This document shows, one piece after another, positions 1 through 9,450 of a stretch of 64,000 nt of DNA. Made by a program: the position numbers and the translations under genes. Each line of letters opens with the position of its first letter. The stretch's first letter is position 1. Source of the stretch: an uncultured Clostridium sp. (GTDB lineage: Bacteria > Bacillota > Clostridia > TANB77 > CAG-508); the NCBI GenBank assembly GCA_902462295.1, contig CABQAZ010000004.1, forward strand, positions 1-64,000, given 5' to 3'. The notes under the pieces are model-generated. The model made no database searches, was not told where the DNA came from, and worked only from the letters and a program-made list of their open reading frames with translations.

Positions 1-155
1 TTTGATGGTTTCGCTATTGTTATTGATGGTGAATTTGCCAATTCTGTAAATCCATTTGTTACTGCTTGACTTATAACTGGTATAACACATACCATTAATA
101 TTGTGCATAATAAAATTTTTATTAGTGAAGTTTTTAATTCTAACTTTCTATTCAT
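1..155 (-). CDS. Secreted repeat protein, N-terminal fragment (cut by window edge)
   Basis: Only the first 51 codons are present; the gene runs off the left edge. The start is the ATG at 155, preceded by a strong GGAGGGG ribosome-binding site. The fragment has a basic N-terminus, a hydrophobic signal segment and then the stretch SQAVTNGFTEL. From there it is almost identical to the start of the protein encoded at 471-2561, so the two are divergent paralogues. Export by a Sec signal peptide with cleavage near the A-V pair is inferred. Function is unknown; by homology it should carry beta-sandwich and Cys-pair modules, but these lie outside the window. Confidence 0.8.
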   Translation of the reverse strand, partial: MNRKLELKTSLIKILLCTILMVCVIPVISQAVTNGFTELANSPSITIAKPS

Positions 156-208
156 AACAAACCCCTCCTTTTTCTTATGTAGTCGCTCTAGTTTTTCGCC
201 TTCTTTTA

Positions 209-237
209 ATTATACCACATTTTAACATTTTGTTCAA
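209..237 (-). promoter_or_regulatory. Sigma-A-type promoter of the left secreted protein
   Basis: On the minus strand a -35 TTGAAC (232-237) and a -10 TATAAT (209-214) are separated by 17 bp. The -35 is half of the palindrome GTTCAA-5-TTGAAC at 232-248, a possible operator. The 5' leader to the ATG at 155 is about 45 nt. Confidence 0.75.
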
Positions 238-248
238 GTTATTTGAAC
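232..248. promoter_or_regulatory. Palindrome overlapping a -35 box, possible operator
   Basis: A perfect 6-bp inverted repeat, GTTCAA and TTGAAC with a 5-bp spacer, covers the -35 of the leftward promoter between the divergent paralogues. A bound repressor would block that promoter. No regulator is identified, and in AT-rich DNA a 6-bp palindrome can arise by chance. Confidence 0.35.
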
Positions 249-363
249 ATGTTATGTCGCTCTGTTCTTTTTTTCAAACTTATGTCAATATAAATTGCTT
301 TAGCAATGTTATGTAAAAAAAATATATAAAGTGCAAACAGAAGACATAAAAACTATGCATAAT

Positions 364-392
364 TTGACATTTGTGTATAATTATGGTATAAT
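364..392 (+). promoter_or_regulatory. Consensus sigma-A promoter of the 471-2561 gene
   Basis: TTGACA (364-369), a 17-bp spacer and TATAAT (387-392) form a perfect consensus promoter. The predicted transcript starts near 399. Its first 26 nt (about 400-425) can fold into a hairpin with arms GTAAGG and TTCTTAC, which may protect the 5' end of the message. The leader is about 70 nt. Confidence 0.85.
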
Positions 393-470
393 AATCTATG
401 TAAGGAAAATTTTATAATTTCTTACTATAATTCATTTAATGTTTTACAGAAGAGAAAGGGGAGATTCTAT

Positions 471-2561
471 ATGAATAATAAAATTTTAAATTCATTAATA
501 AAAATCCTATTGTTTTGTGCAATATTTACAATTTGTTCAATTACAAATGTAAGCCAGGCAGTAACAAATGGATTTACAGAATTGGTAAATTCACCATCAA
601 TAACAATAACGAAACCATCAAATAAAAAGCTAGAAGCAATAAAAGTAACAATAAAAGCACCTATGCCAGCAATAATAAAAGAAAATAAATTTTATGTTGA
701 TAATAAAGAAATAACTCTAAATCCATCAAGTAATAATAATAATGCAGAAATGATATATAAAATTCCCAAAAGTGTATTACCAAAAAAGAATAAAACAAAG
801 ACAATAAAAATTCAATCAAGATCAATTAATACAGAAATAATATATAAAGTGGTAAATGTAACAAATAAAAATGGGAAATATTATGTATTAGACAATGCAC
901 CAAATATAACGAATATACAATATTCAGATAAAAATATAGTAATTTCTATAAAGTCAAAGGGTGAAAAAATAAATGCAATAGAAGTATTAGATACAAATAA
1001 TAATAAAATGGTATATTCAAATAAAAAATTAGCAAATAAGACACCAGAAATAAAATTAGATAAATCAAATTTAAGTTTAAAAAATGATGCTTATTATAGA
1101 ATAAAATTAAGCGTGAGTGATAAAAATGGAGCTTATGCAGTAAAAAATATAGCATTTAAATTACCAGAAGATGCAGAAGTAAAAGATGATAATAAAATAT
1201 CAGAAACATCATGCACTCATAAAAACTTAAAATATACAACAACAGAAACACAACATACCAAAATATGTAAGGATTGTGGTAAAACAATAGAAACAAAGAA
1301 CCATATGTTTGAAGCTTCTACGGGAAAATGTAAAACATGTTCTTATGAATGCAAACATAAAGATACAAGATATATAATAACAGAAAGCACTCATAAAAAA
1401 GTATGTACAACATGTGGAAAAGAATGGAAAGAAGAAAATCATAATATAAGCAATAATAAATGTACTGTATGTAAGACTGATACTAAAGACAAACTAGCAA
1501 AAGTAACAACATATACTTCACCAGAAATTAAAATGGAATCTAATGAAAATAAATTAGCAGATATAACATTAACTATAACATCTAGTAAAAAAATAAAAAA
1601 TGTAAAAGTATATGAAGTAGATTCTAAAGGTAACAACAAAAAAGAATTAAAGTTAAGTCCAAAAACAAATAAGAGTACAGAAAAGAAATATGTATTGTCA
1701 GATAAAGACTTATTAAAAGGTTCAACACATTACTTTTATATTACAGTAAAAAATGAATATGGAATAACAACAAAGTATTATAGAATAAAAAAAGCTACAA
1801 ATAATAAAAAGGTAGAATATTATGCAATAGATTCAGCACCAAGAATGACAATTGGTACAACAACTTTTAATGAAAAATTACAATTAGAACTAAAAGATGG
1901 TAGTGGATTAGGATATGTAAAAATTTATGATGTAAATAATAATAATAAATTAATAATATCACAAAACAATTTAAGTACAACAAGAGATTTTTTACAAATA
2001 AATTTAAGTAAATTCCAAAAATCAAATCAAACATATAAGTTGAAATTTGAGGCAAAAGATGCAGGTAGTACATCATTAAAACTTATAACTAAAGTTGTAG
2101 AAATTAAATTAGAAGATACAAAATTGAATATTTCAACAACAAATAATAATAACTTAAATGGAAACAATACAAATTATTCTGACTCAAATAACGGAACAAC
2201 TTCATCAACTGTATGTAAACATTCTGAGCAATTATTTATAGGTTGTACACCTGAAAATAGTTCATGGCATATACCTACATTTAAATGTAAAAGCTGTGGA
2301 AAAACACTTTATTCAAATAAGATTAAGCATAGTTTTTCCGGAAACAAATGTACAGAATGTGGTTATACATTAAGCTGTAATCATACATCATCACCTTCTG
2401 GCTATAAAAATTATGGTAATTCTACATATCATCTTATGATTTTTAAGTGTAGTAAATGTAACAAGGTAACATCAAATCCATTACAGCCACATATATGGAC
2501 ACAAGTGGGAAATGCATATAAATATTGTAAAAAATGTAATAAAACAGAAAAAATCAAATAA
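471..2561 (+). CDS. Secreted protein with Ig-like modules and paired CxxC (zinc-ribbon-like) repeats
   Basis: A 696-residue protein of unknown function. An N-terminal signal peptide (about residues 1-30) is followed by SQAVTNGFTEL, shared with the divergent neighbour. About three related beta-rich modules follow (roughly residues 130-235, 340-445 and 450-550); each contains a YY-x-x-D-x-A-P or similar opening and a later KIYDVN/EVLDTN segment. Between and after them lie Cys-His-rich segments (about 245-335 and 585-690) with repeated C-x-H, CxxCG and H-then-CxxC patterns, like small metal-binding ribbons. Asn- and Thr-rich linkers separate the modules. There is no LPXTG anchor or C-terminal membrane helix, so it is probably released or wall-associated. 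The start is supported by AAAGGGGAG upstream. Function is not assigned. Confidence 0.85.
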   Translation: MNNKILNSLIKILLFCAIFTICSITNVSQAVTNGFTELVNSPSITITKPSNKKLEAIKVTIKAPMPAIIKENKFYVDNKEITLNPSSNNNNAEMIYKIPKSVLPKKNKTKTIKIQSRSINTEIIYKVVNVTNKNGKYYVLDNAPNITNIQYSDKNIVISIKSKGEKINAIEVLDTNNNKMVYSNKKLANKTPEIKLDKSNLSLKNDAYYRIKLSVSDKNGAYAVKNIAFKLPEDAEVKDDNKISETSCTHKNLKYTTTETQHTKICKDCGKTIETKNHMFEASTGKCKTCSYECKHKDTRYIITESTHKKVCTTCGKEWKEENHNISNNKCTVCKTDTKDKLAKVTTYTSPEIKMESNENKLADITLTITSSKKIKNVKVYEVDSKGNNKKELKLSPKTNKSTEKKYVLSDKDLLKGSTHYFYITVKNEYGITTKYYRIKKATNNKKVEYYAIDSAPRMTIGTTTFNEKLQLELKDGSGLGYVKIYDVNNNNKLIISQNNLSTTRDFLQINLSKFQKSNQTYKLKFEAKDAGSTSLKLITKVVEIKLEDTKLNISTTNNNNLNGNNTNYSDSNNGTTSSTVCKHSEQLFIGCTPENSSWHIPTFKCKSCGKTLYSNKIKHSFSGNKCTECGYTLSCNHTSSPSGYKNYGNSTYHLMIFKCSKCNKVTSNPLQPHIWTQVGNAYKYCKKCNKTEKIK

Positions 2562-2574
2562 ATTATGTTAAAAA

Positions 2575-2619
2575 ATATCAAAAAAACCTAGAACATTTTT
2601 GCTCTAGGTTCTTTGATAT
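2575..2619. terminator. Bidirectional terminator between the secreted-protein gene and argS
   Basis: An inverted repeat (ATATCA with AACCTAGA, and the complementary TCTAGGTT with TGATAT) lies between two convergent genes. It has a T-run on one side and an A-run on the other, so it can end transcription in both directions. Confidence 0.8.
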
Positions 2620-2630
2620 TTTTAATATTC

Positions 2631-4340
2631 TTACATCTTATCAGGAATTTCCATTCCAAGTAAACTAGAAGCTATCTCTAACACTTTACCAACAGCATAA
2701 GTCAAGAAAACACGAGAATTTTGAAGCATTTTATCTTCATTAATAATCTTATTTTCATTATAAAAATTACTATATGCTTTAGCAACATCAATTAAATATC
2801 TTGATAAAATTGATGGTTCATTCTTATCAGTAACTTGTACTAAAACATCCTCAAACTCATATATCAATTTAATTAATTTAACTGAATAATCATCTTGTAA
2901 TAAACTTATATCAACATCTGAAAAATTAGGAACTCCCCCTGCCTTTTCTATAACACTTTTTGTACGTACACAAGTATATTGAATATATGGACCTGTTTCA
3001 CCTTGAAAATTCAAAATTGTATCCCAATCAAATATTTCATCTTTTATTCTTGATTGTGCTAAATCATTGAATATTACTGCACCTACTCCAACTTTTTTAG
3101 CTACTTCATCTTTATTTTCAAGTTCAGGATTTTTTTGTTCAATTATTGTTTTTGCTCTTGAAATTGCTTCATCAAGTAATTCACTTAATTTTACACTTGT
3201 TCCCTCTCTTGTTGACATTTTTCCTGTTGGTAATAATACCATTCCAAAAGCAACATGTTCTAATCCATTTGTATATTTTTCATCTAGTCCAAGAAGTTTA
3301 GCAACTTCAAAAACTTGCTTAAAATGTAATATTTGTTCATATGACGTAACATATAATGCTTTATCAAAATCATATGTTCTTGCTCTATACATAATTGCAG
3401 CTAAATCTCTTGTTGCATATGTTGATGAACCATTACTCTTTTCTATAATACATGGTGTATTTATTCCTTTGTCTTCTAAATCTACAATTCTAGCTCCTTC
3501 TGATTCTATTAGTTTTCCACTCTTTTCTAATAATTCTATAACTTCTCCCATTTTATCTGAGTAAAAAGCCTCACCTTTCCATGAATCAAAATTGCTTCCT
3601 AATAAATCATATACCTTTTGAAATTCTTTTAAACTTAACTCTCTAAATTTTTGCCAAATTTCTACACAATAAGAATCTCCATCTTCAAGCTTTTTGAAAT
3701 TATTTCTGCACTCTTCTAATACTTTTTCATCTTCTTTGCATAATTGATTTATTCTTATATAAATTTTTGTTAATTCATCTATTGGGTTTTCTTCAATATT
3801 GTATTCTTCTCCCCATAATTTATATCCTTCAATTAACTTTCCAAATTGTGTTCCATAATCTCCTAAATGATTTATTCCTGTTACATTATACCCTAAATAT
3901 TTATATATTTTATATAATGAAGCACCTATTACAGTTGAACGTAAATGCCCAATATGAAATGGTTTTGCAATATTAGGGGCAGAATAATCTATTACTATGT
4001 TCTTTCCTTTTCCAATTATTGATTTACCATATTCCTTGCACTTTTCCATTTCTTGTAAAACTTCTTTTACTAATAGTTCTTTATTTACAAAAAAGTTTAA
4101 ATATCCTCCTACAACTTCTACTTTTGTTATTTCTTTTTCATTTAATTCAATATCTTCTTTTATTTCTGTTGCAATCGCTTGTGGTGCTTTTCTTAATGTT
4201 TTGGCTAATCTAAAACATGGAAATGCATAATCTCCATTTTCTGCAGTTTTTGGCTTTTCTATTGATTTTTTTATTTCAGTTTGCTCTATATTTATAACTT
4301 GTGCTATTGCTTTTGCTATTATGTTTTTAAAATCTATCAT
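2631..4340 (-). CDS. argS: Arginyl-tRNA synthetase
   Basis: A cytoplasmic class I synthetase of 569 residues, a usual length, that charges tRNA-Arg. The N-terminal additional domain (about 1-115) precedes the catalytic core. The HIGH signature is intact at about 129-132 (AKPFHIGHLRST) and the KMSTR loop is at about 374-378. The C-terminal helical domain binds the anticodon. A good AGGGGGAG site precedes the ATG at 4340. It lies 35 bp after cysS and probably shares a transcript with it. This enzyme matters for the CGG observation in this window, because the set of tRNA-Arg species it charges would decide whether CGG is readable. Confidence 0.97.
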   Translation of the reverse strand: MIDFKNIIAKAIAQVINIEQTEIKKSIEKPKTAENGDYAFPCFRLAKTLRKAPQAIATEIKEDIELNEKEITKVEVVGGYLNFFVNKELLVKEVLQEMEKCKEYGKSIIGKGKNIVIDYSAPNIAKPFHIGHLRSTVIGASLYKIYKYLGYNVTGINHLGDYGTQFGKLIEGYKLWGEEYNIEENPIDELTKIYIRINQLCKEDEKVLEECRNNFKKLEDGDSYCVEIWQKFRELSLKEFQKVYDLLGSNFDSWKGEAFYSDKMGEVIELLEKSGKLIESEGARIVDLEDKGINTPCIIEKSNGSSTYATRDLAAIMYRARTYDFDKALYVTSYEQILHFKQVFEVAKLLGLDEKYTNGLEHVAFGMVLLPTGKMSTREGTSVKLSELLDEAISRAKTIIEQKNPELENKDEVAKKVGVGAVIFNDLAQSRIKDEIFDWDTILNFQGETGPYIQYTCVRTKSVIEKAGGVPNFSDVDISLLQDDYSVKLIKLIYEFEDVLVQVTDKNEPSILSRYLIDVAKAYSNFYNENKIINEDKMLQNSRVFLTYAVGKVLEIASSLLGMEIPDKM

Positions 4341-4375
4341 TTTTCTCCCCCTTTAATAACAATATTTTACAGGAT

Positions 4376-5758
4376 TCATTTTTTTACAATTTCTACTCCA
4401 TCTTTAGTATCTTTTATATTATAGCCTTTTTCAATAATCAAATCTCTTAATCTATCAGATTCAGCCCAATTTTTCTCATTTCTAGCAATTTTACGTTCTT
4501 CTACTAAATCTAATATTTCTTGTGGAATTTGTTCTTCTTTTTTCTTTTCTGTTATTTTTATTCCTAAAACGGTATCAAATTTTTCTAATAATTTTGCCAT
4601 TTTAGGTGATTTTTCTGGATATTTTACAGTTTCCCAAACTACACTCATTGCAAGTGGCATATTTAAGTCATCATTTATAGCTTGATGGAATCTATTTTCC
4701 ATATCATTTATTATGTCATCTGATATTTCATTAGTTCCATTTAAATGTTTTTGATATCCATCTCTTAAACGATTTAAAGATACTTCCGCAGATTCTATTC
4801 CTTCCCAAGTAAAGTTTAATTTTCCTTTATAATGACAAGAAAAATTAAATAATCTATATACTAATGGGTCATATCCTTTATTTATAATATCATCCATTAA
4901 GTATACATTACCTAAGCTTTTTGACATTTTTCCACCATTTATTAATAGATATTCTCCATGCATCCAATAATGAGCAGGTATCTTACCACATGCCCCTTTA
5001 CTTTGAGCAATTTCATTTTCATGGTGTGTTGGTATTAAATCTATTCCACCTGTGTGTATGTCAAATTCTTCTCCTAAATATTTTGTGCTCATTGCTGAAC
5101 ATTCAATATGCCACCCAGGATAACTTGGTCCCCATGGACTATCCCATTTCATCAAGTGATTTTCTGGTGCTTTTATCCATAATGCAAAATCATATGGATT
5201 TCTTTTTTCTGGATCAATTTCTACTCTTGCTCCTGCTTTTTGTTCCCTAAGGTTTATTCCTGATAATATTCCATATTCATCTAATTTTGAAACATCAAAA
5301 TATATTGCTGTAGAGGTTTCATATGCATAACCTCTTTCCATTATTTTTTCTACCATTTCTAGCATTTCTTTTATATGTTCTGTTGCTTTACATACTATTT
5401 CTGGTCTTTCTATGTTTAATCTATCTAAATCTTTAAAAAATAACTTTGTATAATGTTCTGCTATTTCCATTGGAGTTTTGTGTTCTTCTCTTGCTGATTT
5501 TAGCATTTTATCTTCTCCATCGTCTCCGTCTGAAACAAGATGTCCTACATCTGTGATATTCATTACATGTTTTAATTCATATCCATTGTATTTTAATACA
5601 CGTCTTAGTGTATCTTGAAATAAATTTGTTCTCATATTTCCTATTGTTGCATCTTTATATACTGTTGGGCCACATGAATATATCTTTGCCTTTTGTGGTT
5701 CTATTGATTTAAATATTTCTTTCTTTTTTGTTAAAGTATTGTAAAAATATATGTCCAT
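4376..5758 (-). CDS. cysS: Cysteinyl-tRNA synthetase with a variant HIGH motif
   Basis: A 460-residue class I synthetase that charges tRNA-Cys. Zinc-site candidates are visible: Cys29 (YSCGPTVY), Cys220 (WHIECSAMS) and the His/Glu cluster near 245-249 (THHENEIA). KMSKS is intact at 277-281. The HIGH motif reads TIGN at 38-41 (KDATIGNMRT), so the first histidine, which normally contacts ATP, is threonine. The region is otherwise collinear with the family, so the protein is probably active and from a divergent subfamily. The start ATG has an AAAGGAG site. Confidence 0.95.
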   Translation of the reverse strand: MDIYFYNTLTKKKEIFKSIEPQKAKIYSCGPTVYKDATIGNMRTNLFQDTLRRVLKYNGYELKHVMNITDVGHLVSDGDDGEDKMLKSAREEHKTPMEIAEHYTKLFFKDLDRLNIERPEIVCKATEHIKEMLEMVEKIMERGYAYETSTAIYFDVSKLDEYGILSGINLREQKAGARVEIDPEKRNPYDFALWIKAPENHLMKWDSPWGPSYPGWHIECSAMSTKYLGEEFDIHTGGIDLIPTHHENEIAQSKGACGKIPAHYWMHGEYLLINGGKMSKSLGNVYLMDDIINKGYDPLVYRLFNFSCHYKGKLNFTWEGIESAEVSLNRLRDGYQKHLNGTNEISDDIINDMENRFHQAINDDLNMPLAMSVVWETVKYPEKSPKMAKLLEKFDTVLGIKITEKKKEEQIPQEILDLVEERKIARNEKNWAESDRLRDLIIEKGYNIKDTKDGVEIVKK

Positions 5759-5782
5759 TTAATTTTCTCCTTTACTAGAAAA

Positions 5783-5840
5783 TAGTAGCTCTGTCTAATG
5801 CTAATTACCTATTAAGTTTATTAGCATTAGACTTTGCTAC
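5783..5840 (-). terminator. Terminator after the penicillin-binding protein gene
   Basis: A long inverted repeat (GTAGC with TCTAATGCTAA, and TTAGCATTAGA with GCTAC) begins 3 bp after the stop codon at 5843. On the minus strand it is followed by a TATTTTC run, so it ends the penicillin-binding protein transcript before cysS. Confidence 0.8.
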
Positions 5841-5842
5841 TT

Positions 5843-8419
5843 TTATTGATTATTTTCTGAGCTTTCTCCACCAGTTGTGTTATTTCCTCCATTTTCGTTT
5901 GTGTTTCCTCCTGGTTCTGTTGGTGTTTCTGGTGTTTCTGGTTCAGTTGTTCCTGAGTCTGGTGGTGTACTGTTATTTCCACTTTCATCAGGTTTTTCCT
6001 CTGTACTGTTACTTGGTGTTTCTGGTTGTGTTTCTGGAACTACAGGTGTTGTTACTTCTGTTGATTTTTTGTGTATTGTACAATATTCTGTTGGTGCTGT
6101 TCCCATTGTTGTACTAATTCCATGTGTTGTCCATAATCCTAATCTTTCTTTTTCTACAACATAATTAGCAGATCTTCTTACTTTTGATGGACAATATTCG
6201 TTCGCTAATTTTCCTGATTCACTACATACTGTATATTGACTTTGATGTGCATCACATGATTCTGGTAAATGCCCTTTTACAAATATTTCTGAATATGTAT
6301 TTGAACATTTATCTGTTGCTAACATTCCAGATGTTCTACAAACTGTTGCATGTACTATATTTTCTGGCTCTTTAAATGTTGAGTCTTCTAAACCTTTGTG
6401 TACTTCTGTCATTACTCCATCAAATAATTGTCCTGCTGGGTTTGTTCCACTAAAGTTTATTCTTTCTGGGTCATCAAATCCATACCATGCAGCACAGGCA
6501 TAATAGTTTGTAAATCCACATAACCATCTATCTTTTGATGAGTTTGTTGTTCCTGTTTTTGCTGCTACATCCATTCCTTTTATTGCACAATATGTTGCTG
6601 TTCCAGCATATCCATCAGCTCCAGTTACAACTGATTGCATTAAATTTTTTATTATATATGCTGTTTCTGCTGAACATACTTTTTCTGTTTTTTGTTTAGG
6701 CTCTAATACTATTTTTCCATCTGAGTCTTCTACTTTAGTGTAAAATGTTGGTTCTATATATGTTCCATCATTTGCAACAGTTGCATATGCCCCTGCCATT
6801 TCTAATGGACTTACTCCATATGTCATTCCTCCTATTGCTAATGATAAGTTTTCATCTTTCTTTTCGTCTAATGATGATATTCCCATTTTTTCCATATATT
6901 CAATAGATTTTTTTGGTGTTAATTCTGCCATTACTTTAACAAATGGGATATTTTGTGATGTTGTTACTGCTGTTCTTATTGTTCTTAGTCCTGTAAAACT
7001 ATTATAGTTTTGTGGTGTATAATCTTTTCCAAATGTTGTTTCTAAGTCTGCATAAATTGTTGCAGGTGTTATTATTCCTTCTTCTACTCCTGGTAATATA
7101 TCTGCTAATGGCTTTATTGATGAACCTGTTTGTCTTAATGATTTTATTCTATTTAGTCCCCTTGATGTTGTCTTTTCTCCTAATTGTCCTACTGCTCCAA
7201 CTACTTTACCTGTAGATGGTTCTATTAATACTACTGCTCCTTGTGCTAATACTGCTGAACCGTCTTGGTTTTTATGTTCTTTTGATTTTAAGTTATATTT
7301 ACTTTTTTTTGTTTCTTCTTCCATTATTTTTTGTATTGATGATACTTGTGTTGAGTATATTGTTAATCCACTTGTTTGTAAATATGTTTCTGCTGCGTCT
7401 CTTGATATTTGTTTTTCTTCCATTATTTGGTCTATTAATTGTGATATTAATGCATCTGTGTGTGATGAATATATATTTCCTTTTACTCCATTTTCGAATT
7501 TAAATCCTGCATCTACTTCTGCTATTGCTGTATCATATTCTTCTTGTGTTATATAATTGAATTTTTTCATTTGTGATAATACTGTTTTTGTTCTTTTTGA
7601 TATTTTTTCTGTTACATCATTTCCTGAATATGGGTTATATGCATTTGGTGAATGGTTTATTCCTGCTAAAAACGCACATTGTGCTATACTTAGGTCTTTT
7701 GCTGTTTTGTTGAAATAGTATTCTGATCCTATTTCTACTCCATGTTTTTCACTTCCACCATTTCCAATATATATTAGGTTTAAATATAATTCTATTATTT
7801 GATCTTTTGACATTACTTTTTCTATTTGATATGCTTTTGACCATTCTTTTAGTTTTCTGATTACTCCTGCAGCACCACTAGAGGCTTTTTCTTGTGTTAC
7901 ATTTTTTACAACTTGTTGTGTTATTGTGCTTCCTCCTCCTGCTGTTGATTTTCCGCCATGTGTTACAAATGAAAGTACTGCTGCTCCTGTTCTTTTTATA
8001 TCAACTCCATGATGTTGTTCAAATCTTTCGTCTTCTATTGATATATAAGCTTTTGGTAAATATGGTGACATTTCTTCAAGTGTTATAATTTTTCTGCTTT
8101 CGTCTCCATTTAGTTCTGCTAATACATTTCCGTCTGTGTCTACTATTGTTGAATTTTCTTTCATTATTAAGTCTGACATATCTATTGAGAAATCGTCTTT
8201 TCCAAGTCCAAATATTAGTCCTATTCCTATTCCTGAACCTACTACAATTACTATTACTAATATTATTAGTAGTATTCGTATTGCTAATGCCATTTTAGGA
8301 TGTTTGTATTTAAATTTCATTTTTGTGTCTTTTTTTCTTGGTTTTGTATCTTTATTACCTTTCTTTATTTTTGTTGGCTTTTTTGTTTTTCCTTTATTTA
8401 TATTTTTCTTTTTTCCCAT
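5843..8419 (-). CDS. Class A penicillin-binding protein (PBP1A type)
   Basis: A bifunctional peptidoglycan synthase of 858 residues. A Lys-rich cytoplasmic tail is followed by one membrane helix (about 46-71). The glycosyltransferase 51 domain carries EDERFEQHHGVD at about 129-140, with a catalytic Glu, and polymerises lipid II. The transpeptidase domain has SxxK at 433-436 (TGSSIKP), SxN at 487-489 and KTGT at 620-623. The last 70 or so residues are a low-complexity Thr/Pro/Glu/Asn/Gly tail, probably threading through the wall. It works with alr, glmM, the FemAB-type ligase and the hydrolases in this window. The start has AAAGGAAA upstream. Confidence 0.95.
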   Translation of the reverse strand: MGKKKNINKGKTKKPTKIKKGNKDTKPRKKDTKMKFKYKHPKMALAIRILLIILVIVIVVGSGIGIGLIFGLGKDDFSIDMSDLIMKENSTIVDTDGNVLAELNGDESRKIITLEEMSPYLPKAYISIEDERFEQHHGVDIKRTGAAVLSFVTHGGKSTAGGGSTITQQVVKNVTQEKASSGAAGVIRKLKEWSKAYQIEKVMSKDQIIELYLNLIYIGNGGSEKHGVEIGSEYYFNKTAKDLSIAQCAFLAGINHSPNAYNPYSGNDVTEKISKRTKTVLSQMKKFNYITQEEYDTAIAEVDAGFKFENGVKGNIYSSHTDALISQLIDQIMEEKQISRDAAETYLQTSGLTIYSTQVSSIQKIMEEETKKSKYNLKSKEHKNQDGSAVLAQGAVVLIEPSTGKVVGAVGQLGEKTTSRGLNRIKSLRQTGSSIKPLADILPGVEEGIITPATIYADLETTFGKDYTPQNYNSFTGLRTIRTAVTTSQNIPFVKVMAELTPKKSIEYMEKMGISSLDEKKDENLSLAIGGMTYGVSPLEMAGAYATVANDGTYIEPTFYTKVEDSDGKIVLEPKQKTEKVCSAETAYIIKNLMQSVVTGADGYAGTATYCAIKGMDVAAKTGTTNSSKDRWLCGFTNYYACAAWYGFDDPERINFSGTNPAGQLFDGVMTEVHKGLEDSTFKEPENIVHATVCRTSGMLATDKCSNTYSEIFVKGHLPESCDAHQSQYTVCSESGKLANEYCPSKVRRSANYVVEKERLGLWTTHGISTTMGTAPTEYCTIHKKSTEVTTPVVPETQPETPSNSTEEKPDESGNNSTPPDSGTTEPETPETPTEPGGNTNENGGNNTTGGESSENNQ

Positions 8420-8500
8420 GTTTATCTTTTTCCTTTCTCAAGATACTGATTTCAAACATTGACAATATTATATTACATTTTATAAAAAAAGAAAAGCTTT

Positions 8501-9337
8501 TTAAGAAAATCTTTCGATTTTTCCATTTACCCCAAAAAGTGCTTCTATTGATACTTTGTTTTTGGCTATTTTTCCACGTATGTTCTGAAATGTATCTTTC
8601 ATGTATAGAACTGATTCAAGTAAATCTTTTGATTTAAATTTGTTCATGTTTTCTCTCCAAATGACGTCTTCTCTTCCTACTTTTATTTCATAATCATTTA
8701 TATTTATGCCATTAAATCTTTTTGAGTTTATTTTCATATCTCCCTCTAAATTTATAATTATTGCATTTTCATTTATTTTATATTTATTTAATAATTCTTT
8801 ATTAAAATCTAAATTTAGTATTATTTGTGATTTGGTTAAACTTTTTTTCTGATTATTTGAAATAACTATTAATATACCATTTTTTTCATATATTTCTTTT
8901 TCTATTTTTCTTAGTTTGTCTATATAATTTGTTACAACTGTTATTCTTTTATATTGTTTTGCTAATGTTTTTATTGTTTCTATACTAAGATCTGTTATTT
9001 CATTTGTTGTTATTGCAATTTCTGTTTCTTCTCTTTTTATATCTTTTTTATATATTATATAATCTAATATTTCAAATGATAGATATTTTTCTAACCATCT
9101 TCCATCAAATATATTTATATTTTTTGAATGTAATGCGTTTATTAAATTTCTGTTGTCACATATGTTTTTACTTAATACTACATTTGTTATTCCATTTTTT
9201 ATTAGCTTATTTGTAATTTTTCTTAGTTCTTTTCCATTTTCTAGATTCATATATATACTAAGATTGTCTCTTTCTATTTTTAATTTATGTATTAGAATTC
9301 TTGTTTTATCCATCTTTTCTAAATAATATGTTTTCAT
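8501..9337 (-). CDS. Conserved hypothetical protein, Rossmann-like
   Basis: A 278-residue protein that I do not recognise with confidence. It has no signal peptide or membrane helix, so it is probably cytoplasmic. Residues about 120-200 look like an alternating beta/alpha Rossmann-type segment (KRITVVTNYIDKLRK, then GILIVISNN and IILNLDF), reminiscent of dehydrogenase-like folds. No clear glycine-rich nucleotide loop is visible. It ends with EALFGVNGKIERFS. It starts at an ATG with AGAGGTGG upstream, downstream of the GH18 gene and upstream of the penicillin-binding protein. A link to wall metabolism is only positional. Confidence 0.75.
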   Translation of the reverse strand: MKTYYLEKMDKTRILIHKLKIERDNLSIYMNLENGKELRKITNKLIKNGITNVVLSKNICDNRNLINALHSKNINIFDGRWLEKYLSFEILDYIIYKKDIKREETEIAITTNEITDLSIETIKTLAKQYKRITVVTNYIDKLRKIEKEIYEKNGILIVISNNQKKSLTKSQIILNLDFNKELLNKYKINENAIIINLEGDMKINSKRFNGININDYEIKVGREDVIWRENMNKFKSKDLLESVLYMKDTFQNIRGKIAKNKVSIEALFGVNGKIERFS

Positions 9338-9393
9338 CTGTCCACCTCTTTTTGATATATATGTCCCATTGTTTAAGTTTATTCTTTATAGAA

Positions 9394-9432
9394 AAAAACT
9401 CTATAATGAATTTTATTCACTATAGAGTTTTT
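9394..9432 (-). terminator. Terminator after the GH18 hydrolase gene
   Basis: AAAAACTCTATA and TATAGAGTTTTT form a 12-bp stem with a 15-nt loop, placed 19 bp past the stop of the GH18 gene. The flanking runs are symmetric, so it may work on both strands. Confidence 0.85.
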
Positions 9433-9450
9433 GATAATAAAGTGATGTTC

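Noticed and set aside
240..262. GAACATGTT-like sequence as a LexA box near the left promoter
   Set aside because: Spacing does not fit GAAC-4-GTTT/GTTC; the palindrome GTTCAA-5-TTGAAC explains the sequence better.
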